A stretch of 11,977 bases of DNA from UBA1219 sp045601425. GTDB taxonomy: Bacteria > Bacteroidota > Bacteroidia > Bacteroidales > P3. Positions within the stretch are counted from its first letter, which is position 1. Each line of letters opens with the position of its first letter. Where the stretch lies: contig JAZRZP010000003.1 in the NCBI GenBank assembly GCA_045601425.1, positions 1 to 11,977 on the forward strand. Reading direction: 5' to 3'. Position numbers and translations under genes: made by a program. The notes beneath the pieces are model-generated. The model saw only the letters and a program-made list of their open reading frames with translations, was not told the DNA's origin and searched no databases. Below are positions 6,501 through 11,977 of this stretch, in pieces.

Positions 6501-7813
6501 GATTCTTCTATAAGATTTTCTATCAGATTCATTATTTTCTCTGAAGCCGTAAGCCCGTCTTTCGGAGCCAGATAAGTTTCAAAAAACGTGGTACGTGAAT
6601 CTCTCATCGTATCGTTCCCGCCGAGCACCACATCCTCGACAAACCGTTCTATTTCAGCTGTATCGTGTCCATGATAATGCTGTTCAAAGGCTTTTATACC
6701 AAATTCGTTGAATTGCGTTCGGGTATATTTTTCTTCGCTCACAAGGTACATGACGGGCTTGTTGAGAAAAAGGTATTCCGTGGTAAAACTGCCGCAATCG
6801 TGAATCATGGCATCAGAATGGATGAACAAATCTGCATAGCCGGTTTCCTCAAGCTGGCAATTCTCGAGTTCTTCCCATTTTCTGTAGTATCCGTAAGTTT
6901 TTTCCTTGCCCCAAATGAGTTCCAGTTTGAATTTCAGGCGCTGGTGCGGTTTAAAGGCGAACTGTACTTTATCATTGTATTTCTCGGCAATGCGAAGCAT
7001 CTCATCGCAATATGTCAGGAATGTGGATACTCTCAAACCGCCTTCTTCATCAAGAGAATGATGGGGTGCCCAGATTATGCGTTTTTTCCGCACTGTCTGC
7101 GGTTTCCATACGTCTGGCGAAACGTAATCTTTCCTGAGGTATATATCGGTGGCAGGATGACCTACAACTCTGTAATTTTCGGCATTGCTGCGACCGTATT
7201 TCTTTGCAAAACCTATGTGCATGTCTGTCTCCGTCAAATGGCAACCCACCAGATTGGGAAACACCAAATCATAATTGGCTTTGTAACAGCACATCGACGT
7301 ATATGCGTAGGGAATGTAGAATGTCCCGCAATCCATGTAGTTGTACAGATAATACTGCTGAGGATTATCCTTATACGGTGACGAGTAGAATACGATATCC
7401 GGATGCATTGTCTTTTTTATGTCTATCCACCTATCCGACTTGGCATCGTAAGGTATGACGTACTCAAAGTCCCTTGCTTTCACGAAATTCTCTGTAGCCT
7501 GTATGCTTTTCCACACCTCTTCCTTGCTGAAATTCTTAAAGGTTGAATAGGGAAGAATCACGACATAGGGATGAAATCTGGGATTTTCCGCCATTAAAGA
7601 GAACAGATAATCTGCCTTCCACATTCCCGGAATGGTAAGGAAGAAGGCTACATCCAACTTTTCTTTACCCTTGAGACGATGCATTGCTTCATAAAAACGC
7701 TTCTGCGAAGACTTGATAGTCTTCCTGAAAAGAAACGGAACATGTGTTCTCAACACATCTTTGTATGCTAATACGAGTTTCAGCTTATACAATTGGTTTG
7801 CGATGAATGCCAT
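6497..7813 (-). CDS. CDP-glycerol glycerophosphotransferase-like protein (TagB/TagF family)
   Basis: A 438-residue protein with the GT-B-like C-terminal domain of the CDP-glycerol glycerophosphotransferase family (PF04464). Visible motifs are GHPATDIYLR (218-227), IIWAPHHSLDE (246-256), FAFKPHQRLK (285-294) and HSDAMIHDCGSFTTEYLFLN (332-351). These correspond to the APTWR, KLHP and SDYSS-type motifs of TagB/TagF, with His290 and Asp334/Ser342 in the expected places. It is a divergent member, so transfer of a different group from a related CDP-linked donor is possible. The start at 7813 (MAFIANQLYKL) gives a normal amphipathic N-terminus. The frame remains open up to an ATG ending at 7984, but that extension looks unlike protein. 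The nearby convergent tagD supplies the likely donor, and the coupled GT2 follows. Confidence 0.8.
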   Translation of the reverse strand: MAFIANQLYKLKLVLAYKDVLRTHVPFLFRKTIKSSQKRFYEAMHRLKGKEKLDVAFFLTIPGMWKADYLFSLMAENPRFHPYVVILPYSTFKNFSKEEVWKSIQATENFVKARDFEYVIPYDAKSDRWIDIKKTMHPDIVFYSSPYKDNPQQYYLYNYMDCGTFYIPYAYTSMCCYKANYDLVFPNLVGCHLTETDMHIGFAKKYGRSNAENYRVVGHPATDIYLRKDYVSPDVWKPQTVRKKRIIWAPHHSLDEEGGLRVSTFLTYCDEMLRIAEKYNDKVQFAFKPHQRLKFKLELIWGKEKTYGYYRKWEELENCQLEETGYADLFIHSDAMIHDCGSFTTEYLFLNKPVMYLVSEEKYTRTQFNEFGIKAFEQHYHGHDTAEIERFVEDVVLGGNDTMRDSRTTFFETYLAPKDGLTASEKIMNLIENLIEES

Positions 7814-8149
7814 TACAATTTTATTTTGTTTGCCAAGGATTTTCGTACTCCCGTGGCTCTGTTCTTGACCATTTGACAACACCACCCTACAGACTCCCCT
7901 CGCCTTTCGGACGGTTATCCCTCTCCAAAGGAATTTCCCTGAGCGATGCAGTAAAACAGTGCCGCAAAGTTTCATTAAACGCACCTTTTCTGCCTATTTC
8001 TGGGCTCTGTGCACAAAAATACCGATGCTAAGTACTGCCATTGCCTCGGCACTTCCATATTCTTTTACACTGCAACACATTGACTTTAAATATTTTACAG
8101 AACAAAAAAAACATCCAATTTCTCAACGGCAATTTCCTGTTTCAATCTG
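7814..8149 (-). other. Long untranslated leader / decayed region upstream of the glycerophosphotransferase-like gene
   Basis: About 336 nt separate the gene start from the best -7 element at 8150-8157. No protein with recognisable features is encoded here on either strand. A second -7-like sequence, TATTTTTG on the minus strand at 8014-8021, has no good -33. The stretch at about 7890-7980 is C-rich on the plus strand (CTCCCCTCGCCTTTCGG) and differs from the AT-rich DNA around it; it may be a decayed intergenic repeat. No stable attenuator hairpin was found by eye. Confidence 0.4.
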
Positions 8150-8157
8150 CAAAGATA
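8150..8157 (-). promoter_or_regulatory. -7 promoter element for the glycerophosphotransferase-GT2 unit
   Basis: On the minus strand this reads TATCTTTG. It lies within a 19-nt stretch (minus strand of 8148-8166) identical to the one ahead of mtaD, including the preceding T-tract and CG. A -33 TTG at 8183-8185 would give an overlong 25-nt spacer, so the -33 is unclear. Confidence 0.6.
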
Positions 8158-8207
8158 CGAAAAAAAACGGATATACCGCAGGCAATATGCAAATATCCGC
8201 ATAAAAT

Positions 8208-8237
8208 AAAAACTCCACTGCGGGCAGCGGAGTTTTT
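8208..8237 (-). terminator. Terminator after rpmA
   Basis: Arms AAAAACTCC and GGAGTTTTT (8208-8216 and 8229-8237) enclose an inner CTG/CAG stem with a CGGG loop and one A-C mismatch. It lies 27 nt past the rpmA stop. The arms end in A and T tracts, so it could work in both directions. Confidence 0.85.
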
Positions 8238-8263
8238 CTATTGTGTGATAATATATTCAACTG

Positions 8264-8524
8264 CTATTCCTGTACCGGAACTACCGATACGAAAGAACGG
8301 TCCTGACGACCTTTCTTGAATTGAACTGTACCATCAACCAAAGCATACAAAGTATGGTCTTTTCCCATACCGACGTTGCTGCCAGGATTATGAACGGTTC
8401 CACGTTGACGAACTATGATATTTCCGGCTATGCATTTCTGACCGCCAAAAATTTTAACGCCTAAACGTTTGCTTTCGGATTCACGACCATTGCTGGAACT
8501 ACCGACACCTTTTTTATGAGCCAT
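8264..8524 (-). CDS. rpmA: 50S ribosomal protein L27
   Basis: An 86-residue bL27 protein of the large ribosomal subunit; its N-terminal tail reaches toward the peptidyl transferase centre and helps position tRNA. The sequence is immediately recognisable: MAHKKGVGSSSNGRESESKR, then LGVKIFGGQ, GNIIVRQRGT, HPG-equivalent NPGSNVGMGKDHTLYAL and the basic C-terminus. The N-terminus begins directly with AHKKG, with no Firmicute-type cleaved extension. It is the second gene of the rplU-rpmA pair, 43 nt downstream of rplU, with an A-rich spacer and no Shine-Dalgarno sequence. A hairpin terminator follows. Confidence 0.98.
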   Translation of the reverse strand: MAHKKGVGSSSNGRESESKRLGVKIFGGQKCIAGNIIVRQRGTVHNPGSNVGMGKDHTLYALVDGTVQFKKGRQDRSFVSVVPVQE

Positions 8525-8567
8525 ATCTTATTTTTTTAAGGATTTACTACTTTTTTTACTTGACTGC

Positions 8568-8876
8568 TTACGCTATGCTATCAATTTTTATCTGGGTCAG
8601 ATAATCTCTGTGACCGTTCATTTTCTGATAGCCTTTTCTGCGCTTTTTGTGGAAAACTAGAACCTTGTCTCCCTTTAAATGTTTCAACACTGTGGCAGTC
8701 ACTTTGGCGCCTTCCAAATAAGGCTGACCAATTTCAACTGCACCTTCGTTGTCTTTCAGCATCACGGTGTCAAAAGTAACGCTTGAACCTTCTTCGTTCT
8801 GAAGACGGTTTACGAAAATCTTCTGATCTTGTACTACCTTGAACTGCTTTCCTGCTATTTCTACTATTGCGTACAT
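8568..8876 (-). CDS. rplU: 50S ribosomal protein L21
   Basis: A 102-residue bL21 protein, which binds 23S rRNA in the large subunit. The opening MYAIVEIAGKQFKVVQDQKI and the C-terminal VLVFHKKRRKGYQKMNGHRD are the family signatures (KKRRK...GHR), followed by the Bacteroidota-style ending YLTQIKIDSIA. Full family length, with an unambiguous start. It is the first gene of the rplU-rpmA operon with its own consensus promoter about 40 nt upstream. The short A-rich leader lacks a Shine-Dalgarno sequence. Confidence 0.98.
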   Translation of the reverse strand: MYAIVEIAGKQFKVVQDQKIFVNRLQNEEGSSVTFDTVMLKDNEGAVEIGQPYLEGAKVTATVLKHLKGDKVLVFHKKRRKGYQKMNGHRDYLTQIKIDSIA

Positions 8877-8915
8877 TTTTTATTTGTTTTTATTGTTTTT
8901 TCCTAAAATGGACTG

Positions 8916-8946
8916 CAAAAGTACTACTTTTTTTTCAATTGGCAAA
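8916..8946 (-). promoter_or_regulatory. Promoter of rplU-rpmA
   Basis: On the minus strand TTTG (8946-8943) is separated by 19 nt from TACTTTTG (8923-8916), a full match to the Bacteroidota -33/-7 consensus with the local GTAnnTTTGCA extension. The predicted leader is about 33 nt. Confidence 0.82.
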
Positions 8947-9154
8947 ATTTTTCTCGAAAAACATTTCAATATCATTTACAACTTGTTAAATAACAGTATT
9001 TTACAGACAAAAACATCGGACATTTTTCAGCCAAGCGGCAGGATTTTCATACTTTTTTTTCCTGTAAAAAGGTCTCTTTTCCGTAAAAATCGCACGGCAT
9101 TTGACGCTTTTTTGTGGAGGTAAAACCACGGTTATTTTTTGGGGGGCGTACGGC
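8947..9154. other. AT-rich intergenic region, no gene seen
   Basis: This stretch between the rplU promoter and the terminator of the sorting-domain remnant is rich in A and T runs and contains a T6G6 tract at 9135-9146. No plausible coding frame, promoter or RNA gene was found on either strand. A weak 4-bp GTGG/CCAC hairpin around 9115-9128 is not convincing. Confidence 0.5.
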
Positions 9155-9187
9155 AAAAAAAAGAGCGTTTCTGCTTCCGGAACACTC
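9155..9187 (-). terminator. Terminator of the sorting-domain remnant
   Basis: On the minus strand GAGTGTT (9187-9181) pairs with AACGCTC (9169-9163) through seven base pairs, one a G-T wobble. An 11-nt loop separates the arms and eight T residues (9162-9155) follow. It lies 27 nt after the remnant's stop codon. Confidence 0.75.
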
Positions 9188-9213
9188 CTTTCTCTTTCCC
9201 ATGCGGGGAACGG

Positions 9214-9402
9214 TTATCTTTTCACAACCATGCGTCTCACGCCGGTTCCCTTTCCTGCATCCACTCTGACGGTGTAAACTCCGACCTTGAGGGCAACATC
9301 TGCTGAGTTGGCATTTTGAAGCATCACAAGAGCTCCGTTGATATTGCAGATTTCAACCTTGCTGATGTTTTCTGCGACAGCTATGCCCTGCTGTTCTGCA
9401 CC
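9214..9402 (-). pseudogene. Headless T9SS type A C-terminal sorting domain
   Basis: The minus-strand frame from 9402 to a TAA at 9216-9214 encodes 62 residues: ENISKVEICNINGALVMLQN, then SADVALKVGVYTVRVDAG and GVRRMVVKR at the end. This has the pattern of the type A C-terminal domain that directs proteins through the type IX secretion system and is removed at the surface: a VxIxNxxGxxV strand, a GVYxVRV strand, and a final basic VVKR. The frame is closed upstream by a TAA (9405-9403) with no start codon before the domain, and the expected large passenger is absent. A 28-codon frame starting with ATG at 9467 overlaps its 5' end by 22 nt in another phase, so one frameshift would join them. The promoter and terminator remain. 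It is most likely the 3' stub of a deleted secreted protein gene. It could still make a short RNA. Confidence 0.7.
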
Positions 9403-9478
9403 TTACGAGTCCATTTTGTACTTTGTTTATTTCCGGTAAACGCGCCAGCTATCATCAACTGCCGCATTAACGACGTTG

Positions 9479-9506
9479 CAAAGTTACGATTTTTTTCAGC
9501 CGCAAA
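9479..9506 (-). promoter_or_regulatory. Promoter upstream of the sorting-domain remnant
   Basis: On the minus strand TAACTTTG at 9486-9479 matches the -7 consensus exactly, within CGTAACTTTGCA. TTTG at 9506-9503 could be the -33, although the 16-nt spacer is short. The ATG at 9467-9465 would lie only a few nt from the transcript start. Confidence 0.6.
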
Positions 9507-9560
9507 GGCATGAATCAAAAAAAACAATACACCGCAGGGCATTTTTTCAAAAAAAATGTG

Positions 9561-9568
9561 TAAATTTG
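9561..9568 (+). promoter_or_regulatory. -7 promoter element for the TSCPD-glyQS unit
   Basis: TAAATTTG matches the consensus and is flanked by G and CA like the others in the window. A T-tract occupies the spacer and no good -33 TTTG is seen. The predicted leader is about 70 nt before the ATG at 9644. It is divergent from the promoter at 9479-9506. Confidence 0.6.
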
Positions 9569-9643
9569 CAACTTGCACACTTGACTTCCGGCAACGGAAC
9601 AACAAGCTGATTTCAAAAACATTACAACAGAAAAACGACAGAA

Positions 9644-9976
9644 ATGGCCTCATTTTTCGAACAGGAATACACAGACAGTCCGATAATACTGGACGACGAA
9701 CTGCTTTCTGACGGCAGGCGGTACGTCCGTGCAGTGCCTCAGGGTAGAGTCTGCTCGCAACTCATTGAAATCCTGACACAGGACGGGAAGATACTGCAAG
9801 TCCGTTACACCGGTGGCTGCAACGGAAACACGCAAGGAGTGTCCGTTCTGGCACAGGGTTCCGGCATAGCCGATGTCGCAGGAAAACTCGGCGACATATC
9901 CTGCGGCGGAAGACCCACGTCATGCCCCGACCAGCTCGCAAAAGTGCTGCAATACATAATGGACAATCCGAAATAA
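9644..9976 (+). CDS. TSCPD-domain protein (TIGR03905-like)
   Basis: A 110-residue protein whose residues 31-108 match the small stand-alone TSCPD proteins of Bacteroidales and Clostridia. Visible blocks are QGRVCSQLIEI, VRYTGGCNGNTQGVSVLAQG, LGDISCGG and the eponymous TSCPDQLAKVL. Four cysteines (37, 59, 87, 94) sit at the family's conserved positions and could bind a metal or Fe-S cluster. A TSCPD domain also occurs at the C-terminus of some B12-dependent ribonucleotide reductases, but the function of the stand-alone form is not known to me. About 30 N-terminal residues (MASFFEQEYTDSPIILDDEL) precede the domain and appear longer than in typical members. No alternative in-frame start is nearby. 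It precedes glyQS by 30 nt and probably shares its transcript. Confidence 0.85.
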   Translation: MASFFEQEYTDSPIILDDELLSDGRRYVRAVPQGRVCSQLIEILTQDGKILQVRYTGGCNGNTQGVSVLAQGSGIADVAGKLGDISCGGRPTSCPDQLAKVLQYIMDNPK

Positions 9977-10006
9977 AAACACGATAATCAAAAAAACACG
10001 ATATCT

Positions 10007-11533
10007 ATGGCAAACAACGAAGAAACTTTCAAGAAAGTGATTTCTCACGCAAAGGAATACGGATTCATATTCCCTTCAAGCGAAATATACGATGGTCTGG
10101 CTGCCGTATATGACTACGGCCAGCTCGGAGTCGAGCTCAAGAACAACATCAAGAACTACTGGTGGAAATCGATGGTGCAATACAACGAGAACATCGTGGG
10201 CATAGACTCCGCAATATTCATGCACCCCAAGATATGGAAGGCTTCCGGCCACGTGGACGCCTTCAACGACCCGCTTATCGACAACAAGGATTCCAAGAAA
10301 CGCTACCGTGCCGATGTCCTCATCGAAGACCACGTTGCGAAAATAGAAGACAAGATACGCAAGGAAGTGGAGAAAGCAGCCAAGCGTTTCGAAAATTTCG
10401 ACGAAGCCATGTTCCGTTCCACGAACAAGCGCGTGTTGGAATATCAGGCCAAAATAGACGAAATCACCAAACGTTATGCCGAAGCCATGAACGCCAACAA
10501 CCTTGAAGCCATACGCCAGCTTATTCTCGATTTGGAAATAGTTTGTCCGATATCAGGAACACGCAACTGGACCGAGGTTCGCCAGTTCAACCTGATGTTT
10601 GCCACACAGATGGGTTCGGTGGCCGAGGGTGCCGACACGATATACCTCCGTCCCGAAACGGCTCAGGGAATTTTTGTTAATTTTCTCAACGTGCAGAAAT
10701 CGGGACGCATGAAGATACCTTTCGGCATTGCACAAATTGGCAAGGCTTTCCGCAATGAAATCGTTGCTCGTCAGTTCATTTTCCGCATGCGTGAATTCGA
10801 GCAGATGGAAATGCAGTTTTTCGTACGTCCGGGCGAAGAGTTGAAATGGTTCGAACACTGGAAGGAGACACGCTACAAATGGCACCTTGCACTCGGCATA
10901 CCGGCAAGCAAATACCGTTTCCACGACCACGAGAAGCTGGCACACTATGCCAATGCCGCCACCGACATAGAATTCGAATTCCCCTTCGGTTTCAAGGAAC
11001 TGGAAGGCATACATTCACGCACCAATTTCGACCTTTCCCGCCACAGCGAATTTTCCGGAAGGAAAATACAGTATTTCGATTCCGAACTCAACGAAAACTA
11101 CACGCCTTACGTTGTCGAGACATCCATCGGACTCGACAGGACATTCCTTGCCATTTTCAGTCATGCATATCAGGAGGAGAAACTCGAAGACGGTTCCGAA
11201 CGCACCGTACTGCGACTGCCGGCAATACTGGCACCGTACAAGGCTGCGATTCTCCCGCTGGTGAAAAAAGACGGCCTTCCCGAAAAAGCCAGAGAGATAA
11301 TGAACATGCTCCAATACGATTACATGCTCCAATACGACGAGAAAGACGCCATCGGACGCAGATACCGCCGTCAGGACGCCATCGGAACTCCGTTCTGCAT
11401 CACAGTCGACAACCAGACACTTGCCGACAACACCGTTACCGTCCGCGATCGCGACACCATGCAGCAGGAACGCTTATCCATAGAAAATCTGGAATCGTAC
11501 TTGCACAAAAAAATACAGCCACTGCATATATGA
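10007..11533 (+). CDS. glyQS: Glycine--tRNA ligase, alpha2 type
   Basis: A 508-residue class II aminoacyl-tRNA synthetase that charges tRNA-Gly. This is the single-chain homodimeric form found in Bacteroidota, Actinobacteria, archaea and eukaryotes, not the two-subunit GlyQ/GlyS form of Proteobacteria. The N-terminal EYGFIFPSSEIYDGLAAVYD (residues 17-36) is characteristic. RPETAQGIF precedes motif 2, which includes KAFRNEI (246-252) and FRMREFEQMEMQFF. Motif 3 is ETSIGLDRTF (371-380). The C-terminal ~110 residues form the anticodon-binding domain (LPAILAPYKAAILPL, then YDEKDAIGRRYRRQDAIGTP). Length is normal and the ATG start gives the family N-terminus. No clear hairpin terminator follows; a T8 tract at 11540-11547 is part of the next promoter. 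Confidence 0.97.
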   Translation: MANNEETFKKVISHAKEYGFIFPSSEIYDGLAAVYDYGQLGVELKNNIKNYWWKSMVQYNENIVGIDSAIFMHPKIWKASGHVDAFNDPLIDNKDSKKRYRADVLIEDHVAKIEDKIRKEVEKAAKRFENFDEAMFRSTNKRVLEYQAKIDEITKRYAEAMNANNLEAIRQLILDLEIVCPISGTRNWTEVRQFNLMFATQMGSVAEGADTIYLRPETAQGIFVNFLNVQKSGRMKIPFGIAQIGKAFRNEIVARQFIFRMREFEQMEMQFFVRPGEELKWFEHWKETRYKWHLALGIPASKYRFHDHEKLAHYANAATDIEFEFPFGFKELEGIHSRTNFDLSRHSEFSGRKIQYFDSELNENYTPYVVETSIGLDRTFLAIFSHAYQEEKLEDGSERTVLRLPAILAPYKAAILPLVKKDGLPEKAREIMNMLQYDYMLQYDEKDAIGRRYRRQDAIGTPFCITVDNQTLADNTVTVRDRDTMQQERLSIENLESYLHKKIQPLHI

Positions 11534-11544
11534 CCGACATTTTT

Positions 11545-11575
11545 TTTGTCAAAATAAAAAAATTGCGTAACTTTG
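11545..11575 (+). promoter_or_regulatory. Promoter of the terminal porin-family gene
   Basis: TTTG at 11545-11548, a 19-nt AT-rich spacer and TAACTTTG at 11568-11575 form a full consensus Bacteroidota promoter, again as GTAnnTTTGCA. The predicted leader is about 70 nt and A-rich. Confidence 0.82.
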
Positions 11576-11651
11576 CATGAGCAATGCAACTAGAAAAAAA
11601 TGTTATAAACCTTTGAAAACAAAATTACTAACCAATAAAAAAATAAAAAAA

Positions 11652-11977
11652 ATGAGAAAAAACGTAAAATTCCTTGCTGTTTTATCAGCAGTTATGGTAA
11701 TGGCAGCAAGCAGTGCATTTGCACAGTTCAGTTTCGGTGTCAAAGCCAGCGCAACATTGAACAACATTCTGGAAGAAGAATACGCAGGAGAAGATGCAAG
11801 CGAATACAGCAACCCCATGAAATTCGGGTTCAACGTAGGCGTTTTCGGTGAATACATGTTCAGCGACAACATGGGTGTTGCAGCAGAACTCCTGTTCGCA
11901 CAACAGGGTCGTAAAGACGTATGGGAACACGACGACGACAACAAGTCTACCTACACACTTACGACAAACAACATCAA
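11652..11977 (+). CDS. Secreted porin-family beta-barrel protein (3' partial)
   Basis: The frame starts with ATG at 11652 and runs off the window after 108 codons. Residues 1-24 (MRKNVKFLAVLSAVMVMAAS, then SAFA) are a clear signal peptide with a cleavage site before Gln25. The mature N-terminus FSFGVKASATLNNI, followed by KFGFNVGVFGEYMFSDNMGV and AAELLFAQQG, is the first-strand pattern of the outer membrane protein beta-barrel domain (PF13568, PorT-like) common in Bacteroidota: a short strand, an acidic extracellular loop, then GxxxGxF and ELLYxxxG strands. It should sit in the outer membrane. An A-rich leader with no Shine-Dalgarno sequence and a strong consensus promoter precede it. The specific role cannot be told from the fragment. 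Confidence 0.88.
   Translation, partial: MRKNVKFLAVLSAVMVMAASSAFAQFSFGVKASATLNNILEEEYAGEDASEYSNPMKFGFNVGVFGEYMFSDNMGVAAELLFAQQGRKDVWEHDDDNKSTYTLTTNNI

Noticed and set aside
6665..7381. A 238-codon plus-strand frame antisense to the glycerophosphotransferase-like gene
   Set aside because: The minus-strand frame has family motifs and a coupled downstream gene; the antisense frame has no recognisable features or promoter.
9135..9146. T6G6 tract as a phase-variable switch
   Set aside because: It is short and not within or close to a gene or promoter it could switch.
9316..9513. A plus-strand frame antisense to the sorting-domain remnant
   Set aside because: No start signal or promoter and no domain; the minus strand has a recognisable sorting-domain pattern, promoter and terminator.
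11304..11337. A 16-nt direct repeat with 18-nt period in glyQS, giving MLQYDY-MLQYDE
   Set aside because: It looks like a six-codon duplication, but the spacing between flanking conserved residues seems the same as I remember in related synthetases, so it is probably chance similarity rather than an insertion.
10846..11580. A 244-codon frame overlapping glyQS
   Set aside because: Low-complexity Arg/His/Thr-rich translation in the wrong phase of an unambiguous synthetase gene.

Overview
The window looks like a Bacteroidales (Bacteroidota) chromosome. Several signs point the same way. Intergenic regions carry the Bacteroidota -7 element TAnnTTTG, here in the extended form GTAnnTTTGCA. Leaders are A-rich and mostly lack Shine-Dalgarno sequences. 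The glycyl-tRNA synthetase is the single-chain alpha2 type. The L21-L27 pair, the MlaE/MlaF pair and a TSCPD protein have Bacteroidales-like sequences, and there is a remnant of a type IX secretion (T9SS) sorting domain. No mobile element, CRISPR array, tRNA or rRNA was seen.

Layout. (1) 1-1186, plus strand: the 3' end of an unrecognised Gly-rich protein gene overlaps a gene for a secreted, probably outer-membrane beta-barrel protein and ends in a strong hairpin terminator. (2) 1191-3754, plus: a promoter drives mlaE-mlaF (lipid-transport ABC permease and ATPase), followed in the same reading frame by a two-lobed Gate/nucleoside-recognition membrane protein. (3) 3799-5515, plus: a promoter drives mtaD (MTA/SAH deaminase) and tagD (glycerol-3-phosphate cytidylyltransferase). 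(4) 5537-5582: a bidirectional terminator lies between converging units. (5) 5580-8157, minus: a CDP-glycerol glycerophosphotransferase-like gene is translationally coupled to a family 2 glycosyltransferase, with a promoter about 340 nt upstream. (6) 8208-8946, minus: rplU-rpmA with its own promoter and terminator. (7) 9155-9506, minus: a complete promoter-to-terminator unit whose only recognisable content is a headless T9SS type A sorting domain. (8) 9561-11533, plus: a TSCPD-domain protein and glyQS. (9) 11545-11977, plus: a promoter and the 5' part of a secreted porin-family barrel protein.

How the genes fit together. TagD makes CDP-glycerol. The TagB/TagF-like protein encoded opposite it belongs to the family that spends CDP-glycerol, and the coupled glycosyltransferase would build the acceptor glycan. 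Together they suggest a glycerol-phosphate decoration of a surface polysaccharide in a Gram-negative host. This is the most interesting biological reading of the window, along with the T9SS remnant unit and the uniform extended promoter motif. MlaE/MlaF, the two beta-barrel proteins and the glycan genes all concern the cell envelope; rplU-rpmA and glyQS are translation housekeeping genes. No clearly new defence or mobile system was found.
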